Shown one piece after another: positions 24,839-36,280 of a stretch of DNA of 64,000 bases. Below the pieces are notes generated by a model that was not told where the DNA came from, did not search any database, and saw only the letters and a program-made list of their open reading frames with translations. The stretch comes from Pictodentalium vernedei (Eukaryota > Mollusca > Scaphopoda > Dentaliida > Dentaliidae). Where the stretch lies: assembly GCA_031216915.1 (NCBI GenBank), contig CM062292.1:203939262-204003261 (forward strand), in the 5' to 3' direction. Made by a program: the position numbers and the translations under genes. Positions within the stretch are counted from its first letter, which is position 1, and each line of letters starts with the position of its first letter.

Positions 24839-25434
24839 TGCTGACAACGGTTAACTTATGGACCGTCTATTCCCAGAAAAACACGAATGGAATTGAAACA
24901 CGTGAAAAAAGCTTTAGCAATTACAAGAAAAGCTTTGTACAGGGCATAAGTGTGCATATGAAGGATCTTGAAAAAAGTACCTTCCAAGCAACCTTCTTAC
25001 ATCTGGTCCAGTTCACACTTTAAGACTAAGGAAATTACTAACTTAGTAGACTTTGGTGAAAGGCAACCACAGGAGGGTGCTGGTTGGGGGGGGGGGGGGT
25101 GCATGAAGAAGAGGAGAGGGGTCATGAAGGAGAGGGTAGCAGTGGGGGATTTTCAATCAGTAATTACTTTTTGATTTTTGAACCTGGCATAGATGCATCA
25201 TAGATAACTGGACATGGATTAATCAGGCTTTAATGGAGGACCAAAAGTTGAAAATATGAAGGGGCGGCAGGGGGTGGTACATAAATATTCTTAATTTTCC
25301 CCACTTGCCTATGAAGTCTCCCTACTTGACTCTGCAGTCTCCCTATTTTTTCTGGAGGGAGACATAAAGTCTCCCTAAAATGACCCCCCCCCCTGGCTGG
25401 TCCCTGCAGTTAACGCTCAACAATAAAGGCTATA
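24839..25434. other. Intron 1 sequence, no gene
   Basis: Anonymous sequence with a G-run at 25087-25100 and a C-run at 25385-25393. The phrase GTCTCCCTA recurs three times near 25316-25376, a minor local repeat. Confidence 0.5.
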
Positions 25435-25625
25435 TTTTTATACTGTACCAATGACCCAGACATAGCTGGTGCTAACTCTTAAAATATAGGGCCAAACACA
25501 AATTTTGCCCCCCAATCCCCAAAATTTGCATCTAAAACCAAAGAAACCATGTTCTGAATGGCCCTCCACACTTCACCTCTACTGCGCATGCGCAGTGTCA
25601 AGGACGTTCCGAAATTGGCGCCATT
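25435..25625 (+). repeat. Left inverted terminal repeat of DIRS-like copy 2
   Basis: About 190 bases match, as complement, the right end of the same copy. It contains the palindrome ACTGCGCATGCGCAGT (25581-25596), which fits the NRF1-type binding consensus YGCGCAYGCGCR; in an element whose left end must drive transcription this is a candidate promoter site. That it is bound is inference only. Confidence 0.8.
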
Positions 25626-26759
25626 AATCATTCTAAGTTTGGCCCTTCATCAGTTAACATCTGACTGATCTTTGTGCTTGTAAATCTCAGTTTAAATGAT
25701 GCCAGACACATAAATATTAGTGAAATGGTGATTCTAAGGAGGACAGAGAAGGAGGAGAGGAAAAATGTGTGACAGAATATTATCAGGGCTGTAACTTAAA
25801 ATTTTTTAATGAAATTATGTTAAGTTACCTATTTTCGAGGCAGCAGCCATTTTGTTGTCATTCTGGTTATTTAGTTACACTGATTATTTCAGTGTTTTCC
25901 TCTCTCCCTTTCCTTTAAGTCCCCTCTTCTATTCTCCCATGCTTTTGGCATAGTTTCTGTAATTATTATTACTAAAATTTCTTGGGAGTTTTAGCTGAAT
26001 AACAGAATGAATTCTGTTCTTTTCCCCATGTTTACGTCTTCACCTACGGGTGGTTAGGCGTTGTGTTCTGCATCTACCATCTGATGTTCTGCAGTTTCTT
26101 CCCTGGAAGTCTCTGTTTTGCATCAGATAGTGTATTTTTGGTAATTGATTCCGGGCCTGGGTGCCTGGAGTCTTATTTTAGTGTTTTTACACTCATTGTT
26201 TACATTTACAACAGCCCTCTGTGTGAGGGGGGGGGGGATTTCTTGAAAATAATATCTTGATGTTATTATAATCATAACTAGATACATTATTATTGTTCGT
26301 AAGTGTTGAATAAATTGTTTAAAATATTTTTAAAATTTTTGTCCACACTTAGGCTTGGGATCCATTGGGGCTCAACGTTACTTTTCAGAAACTTGGGCTA
26401 TTCTGAAAAAATTATTTTTTCAAAATATTTTGATTTCAATTATTTTTTCTATATCATATTATTATTATGTATTTTGATTGCCAGGGGTTGGTGCGAGTAC
26501 CAGGACTTTGTTTTCTTTTCACATTGAAAGGATTTTGATCAATTGTAATAAGAGGAAGTCTTCCTCTGACTTTTATAATCATTCTATATGTGGTCAGTGT
26601 ACTCGCATTAACTCCTGTTCTGTATCGTATGATTTCGATGACAACATGGGAAGCGTATGTCACGGTATGTTAGTGGGGAATTGGACACTCTGGCCCTTTC
26701 CCCGCAGGGTCACTCTACTTTATCAATTTCTATTTCAGACGATCAAGATTAGGGTGATG

Positions 26760-29050
26760 TATCTGTGATGTCTTCCAACAGTGTGCCTCCGTCGTCACAA
26801 TTAATGAAGGGCTAGCGGAAAAGTGCTCATGTAAATACGCCAATTGCCTAAGAGGACCCTAGTAGGTTCGACGGCCTTTGACGTCCACTAGCTCGCCTGG
26901 TGTAGCGTCCATTCATCGAATGGTTCGGCAGCCGGGTTCGTCCGTTGCGGTCTAGAAGGAGTTTTGGGGTGATGCGAGCACTATAAATCAACCAAATGCA
27001 CACCCAGTGACGGCGGATTAGAGGGAGAACGGAGGAAGCCTTTTAGTCCCGTTCATAGCTCGTTCTGGTCCATCCGGACGACGAGCGAGAGAGACCCCTC
27101 TCTCGTACAACAACATCTGGCCCCAGATGTTGTGGTACAAAATGTTTCGCATTCGGAGCATACGTCCGTCGCTCGGGACGCTCCGACATATAGGCAGTCC
27201 GGAGTAGACTGTCAATAAGGCTTCCTCATTCTCATGGTAGCGCACACGACCGCTCTTGGCTACGTGACCTCGGATATCCAGTCAGCTTCGCCAGTCAGAG
27301 AATCATCGGCGACCAGGTCACACCATCCGGTAGCCAGGGACACGAGGCCTGCAGACTCCGGACGTTCGCATAGGAAAGTGTGCGGGAGTCAACGTACACG
27401 GAGCTTCCGGCGGCAATGCATCGTAAGACCGCTACTGCACAGGCCTCGGGAACGGACATGCTTTCCTAAATAGCACAGCTTATCGCAGCATCCCAGCATC
27501 AACTGAATCTGTCGCATATTTTTTATCCGACGATGCTGGGTCGGGACGCTCCGCGGAAGCGGGTACGGACGTCCGAAAATTTCATCCGGTCCGACGGGAT
27601 ACCGAAAGGGATTCGGAGGATTTCGAGCTTTCCCTTTCGGAACAACATATGCTGTTGTGTATGTCATCTGACTTGATCTTCTACAGCTTCTTTCGTCGGA
27701 CCAGAATGCTGCGATGCCGGATAAGAAACTGATTTGCGTCGGTGGACTTAGAAATTTTTGGTTCGGTTCAGGGACATCGTCCCTCAGTTCCGACATAGTC
27801 CAGTAATGTCACACAAACTTTCGAATTATTGAACGACGCTATATATATATTATTATTATATGCTTGCTAATTACCAAGCATTTCGGGTTTCTTGTTCGCA
27901 AAGTTACGGAGATGTCTTTCAAAAGTGTGCCTCTGTCGTCATAGTTAATGAAGAGCTGGCGGCAATAAGTGCTCATGGAATATGTCTATCGCCTAAGAGG
28001 TCACTTGTAGGATCGACGGAGTGACATTCGCTAGCTCACCCGGTGTAGCATACATTCATTGAATACTTCGGCTGCCGGGTTCGTCCGTTGCGGTCTAGGA
28101 AGGAGATTTGGGTGATGCGAGCACTATAATTACTTTAGTACTCACCCAGTGACGGCAGATTGAGGACAGATCGGAGGAAGCCTGTTAGTCCGGTTCCTGG
28201 CTTGTCCAGGTCCGTCCGGGCTGTGAGCGAGAGAGGTCCCTCTCTCGTCCAACAACATAGGGGACCGCATGTTGTGGTTCAAATATTTTACATTCGGAGC
28301 ATATGTCTGTCGGTTGGGACGCTCCGTTATATTGACAGTCCGAGAGACTGTCGATAATGCTTCCTCATCCTCACAGCAGGGCACACGACCGCACATTGGC
28401 TACGTGACCTCGAGTATCTGATCAGTTTCGTCATTCAGTGATTCCACGGCGAATAGGTCACGCCATCCGGTAGCCAAAGGACACGAGGCCTATACACTCC
28501 GTTCGCTCGCATATTAGTAGTATGCACAGGGTAACTATCTCGGAGCTTCCAGCGGCAATGCATTGTAGGACCGCTTCTCCACAGGCCTCAGTGATGGACG
28601 TGCTATCCGAGTTAGCACAGTTTTTTCGCAGCATCCCAGCAATCGACAGTTTCTTAGTCGAATCAGGAATTATCTGACGGCGCTGGGTCGGTGCGGTCCG
28701 CGGTTGCATCAGGTACGGACGACCGAACGCTTTATAGGGTCCGACAGGATGGCGAAAGGGATTCGAAAGATTTCGAGTTTTCCCTTTCGTAGCATCGGAA
28801 GCTGCCATTCATATCTTCTGGCATTATCTTCCAGTGATTGTTATTTCGGACTACATTGCTGCGATGTTGGATAAGAGACTTATAGCGTCATTGGACACAG
28901 AATTTTGGATCGGTTCAGGGACATTGTCCCTGACTTACCGACACAGTCCAATAATGTCATTAGAACATGTGTATTATTTATCAATGCTATATATGCATAT
29001 AAGCCTGCTGCCAAGCATGATAGTTTAGTTTCTTGTCCGCAATGCTCATT
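26760..29050 (+). repeat. Two diverged tandem 1.14-kb leader/gag units in DIRS-like copy 2
   Basis: Each unit opens with GATGTCTT-CAA-AGTGTGCCTC (26767 and 27911), continues with CTAGCTCGCC(T)GGTGTAGC and GCAGCCGGGTTCGTCCGTTGCGG (26928-26950 and 28070-28092) and CCTCTCTCGT-CAACAACAT, and ends in the same gag-start text (GACATGCTTTCC and GACGTGCTATCC). The units differ at many positions, so this duplication predates the split between copies 2 and 3, which both carry it (49374 and 50505). Confidence 0.8.
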
Positions 29051-29534
29051 TCTGCCTTTTTATCATTTATACGAATAATTTATTTTGGCAGAGCAGGGCA
29101 TACCGAGAGTTCATATGCGTCTAGACGGCGTGGTTAAAGACTGGAAATATTCTTTTTCGCCGTCTATGTCTTTTCCAACCACAATGTTGGAAACGACAAT
29201 GATGTCTAGTAGACTTAACTTAGACGCTTTATCATACGTAATCCACCTTACTGAGGCATTATCATTACGTCTTCAAGAAAAGAATTACGGGATATTATCC
29301 TCAATGTGATTTCTTTTGAGGGCAGTAGTTTGTTCACGTATAACTCCGCCCTTCAGTGGCTGATTGGAGTTCGTTAGACGTGACGCAGCCCTAGCTACAT
29401 CCACGCGCATGGATAGTAAGGTGAAGAACTCTCTCAGAGTCGCTTCGTTCTCGGAGAAGCTTCTCTTCGACGGCAACTTTTCAGCAATCCATGAATTGCT
29501 CGATTTACACGTTCTCTTGTCTATCTAGTGTTGC

Positions 29535-30090
29535 AAGAGATTCAGACTGGGGCAAACATTCAGTGGTTGACTCAGAGAGTGCCACTGCAGTTGCCGGATC
29601 CGAGTGTTATAATTATGACGGTTGCCAGTCAAACAGGTTGGGATATAATATTGATCCCAACGGATTCGAAGTGCCAGGGTCTTTGGGTTCCGCAGTCTCT
29701 AAGCAAGCACTTATCTTCCGCGGAATAATGTTTTTTAGGCTTGCTTTATGTCTTTGGATGAACATTATTCAGAAACGCATGTCCAAATCCTGTCCGTTAA
29801 TTCGACAGTAGTGGCGTATCTCCGGACCAGGGAGGCACTCATTCGTTTCCGTTATTCAATTTAATGGAAAGAATCCTTCTGTTTGTTATAGTACACCAAG
29901 TTCTGTTTCGGTCCGTCATATTCCGGGTCGTCTGATTGTTTTACCGGACTCCCGTTCACTTATGGGTCGCTTGTTGCCGTCAGAATGGACTCTCAACAAA
30001 CAAGTATTCAATCAGATTTGCTATCAATGGGAGCGCCCAATGATAATTTATTTATGACACAGCTTGCTAATTAATTGCAGACGTATGTGT
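29535..30090 (+). pseudogene. RNase H remnant of DIRS-like copy 2
   Basis: Starting at QEIQTGANIQWLTQRV-type text, the broken reading shows TVASQTGWD (the TDAS strand), a long helix, VAY-----GGTHSFPLFNLMER, an HIPGRL-like segment and EWTLNKQVFNQICY. The same text in copy 3 (52107-52714) shows HIPGRLIVLPDSRS more clearly. Stops and frameshifts separate the pieces, so there is no intact domain. Confidence 0.65.
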
Positions 30091-31194
30091 TTGCTTGTCC
30101 GGATCTCTGAGCTAATGTTGTTAACGCTCTATTGATCTAATAGGACGGAATGATAGGATATGCGTATCCTCTGGCGCTGTTGTTTCAGCAGGTATTGCTA
30201 AGATAAACAACCACAATACATTTCTGTTGATAGCATCTCTGTCTTCACAGAGACCATGGGTAAATTTACTCTGATGTCTACTGTGGGACTTAACGCGAAA
30301 TCTTCCTCAATGAGAGGATCTTTTTTCGCTGGGTAAAATCGTGTCGTCTTTATCACAACCCGCAAGGTCGCACCTTCACGTATTCCGTTGTGTGGTCCTT
30401 ATTGCATTGTAAGCATTGTACTGGACGAGCTTTGGACGCGATTTCTTACTATAGGAGATCCTCTTCTTCGCTATTCTATGTGGCTAAAGTGGAGGCTCTT
30501 CCGTCGTTGGTGTAGGGATCACTATGTTCATATTGTTGATCCCTCCATACTACTCATTGCAACTTTTTAGTATACTTGTTTGACAAGATCTACTGCAGCC
30601 TGTTATTATTAAGGTTATAGGTTTATGTTGCCTCATACCTATGCACTCTATGATAGTTTACAATTGAGTCTTATGTCTCTTTATCTAAGTCAGTTAGTAA
30701 CTTTTCGATAAATAGACTTAGAATCATTAGATTAAATTCCTATATGGAATTTAACTTCGGTTCTTATTTAGCTAAGTAATCATTTGAGCCTCTGGAAACA
30801 GTAGTTTTCAAATTCTGACCTTTTAGACAGTAATTCTGTTGGCTTCTCTTTTACTGAAGAGTCAGTGAGTTTCATGCACTATCGGTGGATGATTTTCACT
30901 TTCGTAGTTTCGGAATCACTACTTCCTTTACTATTTAGGTTGGATTTTTGCATAAGAGTTAGGCTCCTAATATCCGGATCCTATTGTTATTAAGGTCCTT
31001 CCGTCTTCGTACGGGCATAGGCCTTTACTCTGTCCGGTTGGAGTTTATGTATTTATAAACAGATATCTGTTTATTACTACGGGCGTAAACTTCTAATGTC
31101 TTTGATGCCTATTAGAAGGACGTTACGCTCCATTCTATTGCTAATGGATTCAATTAACTATCGATACTGCTTATGGTATATCTTTGACTCAGCA

Positions 31195-31430
31195 GTTGTG
31201 TTTGAGATTTCGGCTCATGAAGTAAGAGTTCTTCTACATCTTGGGCTTACATTAATAGTGTCGCTATTATAGATTTTTGAAGGCTGCTCATTGCGCTCAG
31301 CCATCCACATTCATGAATTTTTTTATCTCAGAAATATTGAGTCCATTTCTGGAGGCCTCTATTGTTAGGTCTATTATCTACTGCTCAGAATGTCATTCAC
31401 TTAACAGTTGCTACTATAGCTAGGTAGGCT
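31195..31430 (+). pseudogene. Tyrosine recombinase C-terminal remnant, DIRS-like copy 2
   Basis: Near 31212 the translation reads SAHEVRVLL, with the H-x-x-R pair that tyrosine recombinases share, and near 31290-31345 it reads SLRSAIHIHEF followed by FYLRNIESI, placing a tyrosine where the catalytic nucleophile is expected; DIRS recombinases end in a closely similar WRS-TF--FYLRD pattern. Copy 3 shows the same words (EFYLRNIESI near 53892) without the extra TTT bases of copy 2. No long frame survives. This is the main evidence that the family belongs to the tyrosine-recombinase retrotransposons rather than to LTR elements. Confidence 0.7.
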
Positions 31431-31808
31431 GTCTGTTTCGGCAGTGACTCCGTTCTGCTGCCCTCTTCGCTCTGGGCTATTTGACCCAGGGCAAGAAAAA
31501 GGGGGGGGGGGGAGGGTGTTCCCTTGGGTCACCTGTTTTACTATGAAAACAAGGGGATACCTCCTCCGGAGTTAGTAATTCTGAGCTGTTATTGGGATGG
31601 TTGTTTAGTGAGAAGTTTATGTTTTATATTTCATTCAAGTCTTAGTTTTTAAAGTATAGCTTTTGAATATAGCATGTGTCAACGGACATGATTATGCAAT
31701 CCTCAGACACTTTTAAGGAGTATAAAGAGTCTCTATTCTCTAGACTTACTTTATTTATTGGCTTACTTTAAAAATTATTAGTATAAGGATTATACTAGAT
31801 ATTAATAG

Positions 31809-32083
31809 CACCCCGATTGCCTACATGGGGGCACGATGACGCTGTGTACTGAGGCGTACTGCACGTCGATGGTGCGCATGTCTTCAACCAATCTAACCCT
31901 GCCTGTGCTGCGGTGCAGAGTTCAGAGTTACGATGTTGGGGAGCTGACAGCTGCTCGTCGTTGCTCGGTGGTTCTCTCCGGGTACTCCGGCTTCCTCCAC
32001 CCGTAAAACTGTCACGGTCACGATTAGCCATTGTGCATAAGTATGTGACCTTAAACACCAATAAATAATAATAATAATAATAA
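31809..32083 (+). mobile_element. 5'-truncated SINE inserted in DIRS-like copy 2
   Basis: The body (CATGGGGGCACGATGACG, GGCGTACTGCACGTCGATGG, CTGCTCGTCG, CTTCCTCCACCCGTAAAACTG) and the tail AAACACCAATAAATAATAATAA match the full-length copies at 40218 and 62784. The 5S-like head is missing. The direct repeat TAGATATTAATAG flanks it (31796-31808 and 32084-32096), and copy 3 lacks it at the same place, giving a clean empty site. Confidence 0.92.
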
Positions 32084-32278
32084 TAGATATTAATAGAGTA
32101 CATGGATGTATGATGCTCAATTTTGGAAGGTGTTGTATCTTTCTAATTTATCATAAATAAGAAAGATACATGTAAGGCCTAATTCTTCTTTTTCCCTAGA
32201 GGGGATGACTCTATTTTATATTATTGAGCGTATTCCATCTTGCTCTATGTCCTTGGCCCTCCAGCCTTTTTACTATTC

Positions 32279-32366
32279 AGCTATGTCTGGGTCATTGGTA
32301 CAGTATAAAAATGTTAAAAATTTTATAGTAATTTATATATTTTTTATACTTACCAATGACCCAGAC
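32279..32366. repeat. Internal complementary region of DIRS-like copy 2
   Basis: Bases 32279-32311 are the complement of the element's left end and 32312-32366 the complement of its right end, joined head to tail. This is the arrangement expected of the internal complementary region in DIRS-1-type elements, thought to template the joining of the two ends into a circle during replication. Confidence 0.88.
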
Positions 32367-32454
32367 GGGGATGGCCCTCCCAGGAGTTGGGAACTCTTAC
32401 CTCCCCGCTGAGTACATAGCGCTTACCAGGCACTGGTTATTAGAATGCTTAATG

Positions 32455-32668
32455 GCGCCAATTTCGGAACGTCCTTGACACTGCGCATGCGCAGTAGAGG
32501 TGAAGTGTGGAGGGCCATTCAGAACATGTTTTCTTTGGTTTTAGATGCAAATTTTGGGGATTGGGGGGCAAAATTTGTGTTTGGCCCTATATTTTAAGAG
32601 TTAGCACCAGCTATGTCTGGGTCATTGGTAAGTATAAAAAATATATAAATTACTATAAATTTTTTAAC
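32455..32668 (-). repeat. Right inverted terminal repeat of DIRS-like copy 2
   Basis: Complement of the left repeat, including the CTGCGCATGCGCAG palindrome at 32481-32494, plus an end-specific extension after GGGTCATTGGTAAGTATAAA that the left end lacks but the internal complementary region contains. Confidence 0.85.
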
Positions 32669-33516
32669 TTTTTGTTCGGCATACTAAAATAATCAGAATG
32701 TTTCTTTTCTTGTTCTATCGGTCGTTAGTACATGCACCTGAGTTTGTGTGCTTTCTGGAATAAAACCTTCAGCAGCTATGCTGCTTCAGGTTTTATTCAG
32801 AAATCACACAAGCTCAGGTACTATTGATGGATAGAACATGAAAAGAAACGTTCTAATATTATAAAAGCACAAGTCCATGAATGTAGGATGTTTCAGAGCA
32901 AATTTCATTTGAACTTTGGCTCATTCCACTATTGTCATATTTCAAGAAATTATTAAAATCTGCTGGGTGGAACACCTAACTTCTTTTCTAGTGCTGGGAG
33001 GTTAACTGATAGAACACCTCATTTTTGGGTTTCTTGGAAACACCAACCAATCCATAACTCGATATTCGTGAAATATTTTCTCAAACACAAGATGACAGCA
33101 GAAAAAATCTGTCTCGCACAGAAATATCTTTAACAATGTATGTGTTTGTGGAGGACTGGGTTGTCCAATATTACTCTGAAACAGCAGTGACTAAGCTATC
33201 ACTGTATCATACATTGTAACTGTAAAGTTTAGCAGAGCAGCTGTTACATCTTTCATAAATGCGGGAAGGATAAAATTTCATTTTTGTATATTGAACCATT
33301 ACAAACATATTTCACATCACACTGTTTAAAATGTGCACAAAATGTTTGCAGTCATCATTCAACACACTCAATTGTTCTGAGGTTAAATCCAGCAGCCATA
33401 CTTGTTACACATTCCACAGCAGATACTTCAAGTAAACAACTGGCATCAACATGTGAAGTTTATTGTGGTGATTAGTTAAATCTGACTTGCATAAGTTATA
33501 CATAACCAATACACTA
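32669..33516. other. Intron 1 sequence with a short inverted repeat
   Basis: A hairpin is visible at about 32690-32860: GAACAAGAAAAGAAACATTC-type text and CTGAATAAAACC face each other (TTTCTTTTCTTGTTCTATC at 32702; GATAGAACATGAAAAGAAACG at 32830; GAATAAAACCTTCAGCAGC against GCTGCTTCAGGTTTTATTC). This is probably another MITE. No gene is seen. Confidence 0.6.
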
Positions 33517-33768
33517 AATGTCCTTTCTGTTCAGTCCTAGTGGTTGAAGTTTTCTGAGAGTGAAGATCCATTCGATTTCTATTCTCCGACAGTGTTCAAC
33601 CATATTGTGGTGTTCAGGGTCGGAGTAAATAACTTGTATGATGCGGTAATTTAAGCCCGCTTGCTGGTGATTGTTTTGGTTAAAGTGAATAGCCACGGGA
33701 GTATCATGCTTGTGCTTAATATCTGCTATATGTTTGTGGATTCGGATGTTGAGTTTGATAGCTTCCAA
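33517..33768 (-). pseudogene. Penelope-like retroelement C-terminal (GIY-YIG-type) fragment
   Basis: The minus-strand frame has a pattern typical of the C-terminal endonuclease region of Penelope-like and related retroelements: KLNIRIHKHIADIKHKHDT, PVAIHFNQNNH, then EIEWIFTLRKLQPLGLN just before the stop. The order (R--H--D, then PVA-HF, then E--WI--L, then P-GLN) is the usual layout. The upstream half is lost or frameshifted. Only about 84 residues remain, so it is a dead fragment lying in intron 1 antisense to the host gene. Family assignment is by motif only. Confidence 0.55.
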
Positions 33769-33978
33769 TTTGGTGATCGCATTGTATTCTAATTAAACTT
33801 GATCTAGCGTGATCTGAATGATTTGCCTGCTCACCCGCATATTTGGTTATGCCCCTGCCATGCCAACACATGGCTATGCTCCCACCAGCATTGCGCCCGC
33901 TAAACCTACACCCGCTAAAATTGCACCCATCAGGAGAATAGTATAATAGAGGCACCGCCATCGAGCAGTTATTCGCCT

Positions 33979-34009
33979 CTGATGAAGTTCACATCGAACA
34001 AAACCGGTC
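33979..34009 (+). ncRNA. Possible degenerate hammerhead-ribozyme-like motif
   Basis: CTGATGA is followed by the short stem GTTC-ACATC-GAAC, then AAAACCGGTC. Hammerhead ribozymes in Penelope-like elements have CTGATGA, a short stem, GAAA(C) and a nearby GTC. Here the G of GAAA is replaced, so the motif would be inactive if genuine. It lies beside the Penelope-like fragment, but on the opposite strand, which weakens the link. Confidence 0.25.
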
Positions 34010-34178
34010 AGGCTATACAAGTGCCATAAGGGATAATTCGAGATTTAAGTCCTCTTGTACTCTATTGAGTAGTTCTTTGTCTGAGTTAATTGGTTATTAT
34101 TGTCTGCATGTATACTACATGTATACATGTAAAAAGGTTTGTGGGGTTCAAAAATTGTTTTATCTTTTAAATTTTTAG

Positions 34179-34255
34179 GTGAAACTTCAGATTATATTCG
34201 ACAACTGGAAGACAAAATTCGAGAGCTAGAAGAAGAGAAAAGGTTGTTAGGGCAG
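34179..34255 (+). CDS. CCDC85-like protein, second coding exon
   Basis: A 77-base exon between TTTTTAG (acceptor ending 34178) and GTGTGT (donor at 34256). With one base carried from exon 1 it opens with Gly and encodes GETSDYIRQLEDKIRELEEE followed by KRLLGQ, ending in phase 0. CCDC85 proteins have a DYIRQLE-like short coiled-coil block after the long N-terminal coil, so both sequence and phase agree. The longer open frame around it (34139-34384) reads through both splice sites and is not the protein. Confidence 0.93.
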
Positions 34256-34823
34256 GTGTGTTTACATTTCAAGTACAGTTTTGTTTTTAAATCACTGAGT
34301 GGACTCAGGCATAGAAATAAGCAATGTCGTTCTCGTAACCTGTTTACTGGTTATGCTTTAGTTAACATTCGTAACCCATTGTAGCCTATTTTCGCCCACT
34401 TGTCTCAAAATTGTAATTTATTTCCTGTCACTTTTTGTGACAATTTTTTATTTTTAACAAAACTGTACAATTGGCCTCTCATTGCACACTGTTAAGTGTT
34501 TGCATTCATGAAAAAATAATATTGTATGTCCAATTAATATCTTAGTTCAGCGATCTGAACATAGTGGTTACTTACCTGCCCACTACAGTGATCACTGAAG
34601 TGATCAATAGCTGTGTTTCAATCCAATGAATTGTGGATCACTTGATCAACCATCAACAGTGGAGGTTGGCCACTTTTCGGTTTGGTTGACAGTAAAATGC
34701 TATCGCGAACAGTATACAGGTTACGCATATTGATATCCTTGCAACCTCCACATAACCTGAACAACCGTTCGCAATTTATTTCCAGGTCTCGTGGACTGTC
34801 ATCAAAAATTCAAAATAACCATC

Positions 34824-36280
34824 TAGTGCTGAAACGATTAATTGGTTATGTTCTGTTATTGCTGTTAACGGTTGCGATTTTGCTACCGGTTAACTATTTA
34901 TGTATTTGGAGTCAAAACATGCCATATGTTGTTGTGTTGTTTGCTTTCAGAAGACTGTTTAAATAAGGGTTAATGTTTTTATTCCTAGTGACCCACCGGT
35001 AAGCACATTCTCGACAGTAGCCCAGTCCCCAACTTTACTGGGTACGATTTTATGGGGTTACAGTTGCAAGTGTATTTACATGTAGGTCCATCCCCAAGAA
35101 ACGTGGTAAGTTTGAATGAAATATCTTCAAAACCTTTTGAACTCTGAGGCGTGGTGAGTGGGTAACTTGTAAGGGAGAAAAGTATTCAAATAAAAGTGTT
35201 TGAAAACATATCTAATATTGTTTGTGTTGTGCATTTTTTATGAATCCCATGAAAATAAACAACTAAAGCCACGTTATTGTATGTTTAATCAGCTTTCAGC
35301 AAACTGAGACAGCCATTGATATTTTGTTTTCATTAAGGGGGTCACAGTTATTCAACCAGAGCATCCTGATTACATATTCATAAACTCTATTGTTTTCTTT
35401 CTCCAGTGACACGTGTTAGTGCTGACATTGTCAAGACACTGTGGCTTCTAGTTTTGAGCAGTTTCACTGCAAACAGAGTTTCAAGAATAGCCTGTTACAC
35501 TATATATACATGTAGGCAGGTTGTCAGGGAGCACATGTAATATGGGACCGTGTAGGTATAAATATTCCCTAATGCCTGCGGAGCCCGGTCCAGTAGTCAA
35601 AGATTTAATTTTGAACAACGGAGCTTGCATTGGTTGTAAAGGAATTCAGCTAATCAAATCGAATGTTTCATTCATGCGATGAATAATTTTAATATTCATT
35701 GTCTTATTGGTCACTGACATGCTGTCAATTTAATATGACATGGGGAAATGTACATATTAAGCTGGAAATATCAAGGTAAATTTTGTACTGTTTTGATACT
35801 TACCGTTTTGTTTGAATAAAAAAGAACACATTTTATATATTTGTAAGTTTATTTAATTCTATAAAATCACATGAATATCTGACTGAATACGGTAATAAAT
35901 AAGCAATGAGAACACTGGTACAGCTGTTTGGTATTTTATACAGCCTTTTTATAGGTCAAAAATATTGAACTAGGACTTCACCAAATTTGTATTAATTTAC
36001 ATTTATACCAGTTGTATTATCTAGTTAAGGCTTGAATAAGAATCACTTAATATGCCAAATAATGCCAGAAAGAACAGGTGTTAAAATGAATGAGGGCAGG
36101 GGTATCGTAATGTGAAATTCTGAATCTGCTGTATACAGTTTTGTCACTTGTTTACAGTGGAAAAACAGCTGACACTGTTCTTTAAATTAACTTTGAGGTA
36201 AATGAAGTGATCAATCGGTAATTATTCAAATAATAGCAAATGGTTACTGGTTACAAAATTTACTAACAGTTTCAGCACTA
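34824..36280. mobile_element. hAT-type non-autonomous element, family 2
   Basis: Ends TAGTGCTGAAACGATTAA and CAGTTTCAGCACTA are complementary over 12 bases, and the flanks TAACCATC (34816-34823) and TAACCACC (36281-36288) match at seven of eight, as for an 8-bp hAT duplication. It is 1457 bp. I see no transposase. The open frame at 34682-34966 overlaps its left end and has no recognisable domain. Confidence 0.78.

Larger units (their letters stand above)
25435..32668 (+). mobile_element. DIRS-like retrotransposon, copy 2, full-ended but reverse-transcriptase-deleted
   Basis: It has complementary ends: the left terminal repeat 25435-25625 matches the complement of about 32455-32636. Both read AATGACCCAGAC-TAGCTGGTG, TTTGCCCCCCAATCCCCAAA and ACTGCGCATGCGCAGT. 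The right end extends about 30 bases further. An internal complementary region lies at 32279-32366. Internally there are two tandem 1.14-kb leader/gag units (26760 and 27905), gag text to about 29470, then a direct jump to RNase H-like text (from 29535), a recombinase region (to about 31430) and the end. Compared with copy 1, about 1.2 kb with the whole reverse transcriptase is missing. Frames are broken by stops throughout, so the copy is dead or was moved by proteins supplied in trans. A SINE has inserted at 31809. Confidence 0.88.

Noticed and set aside
34139..34384. 81-residue open frame read as a separate small gene
   Set aside because: Only 34179-34255 is coding, as exon 2; the rest is intron read through a good acceptor and donor.
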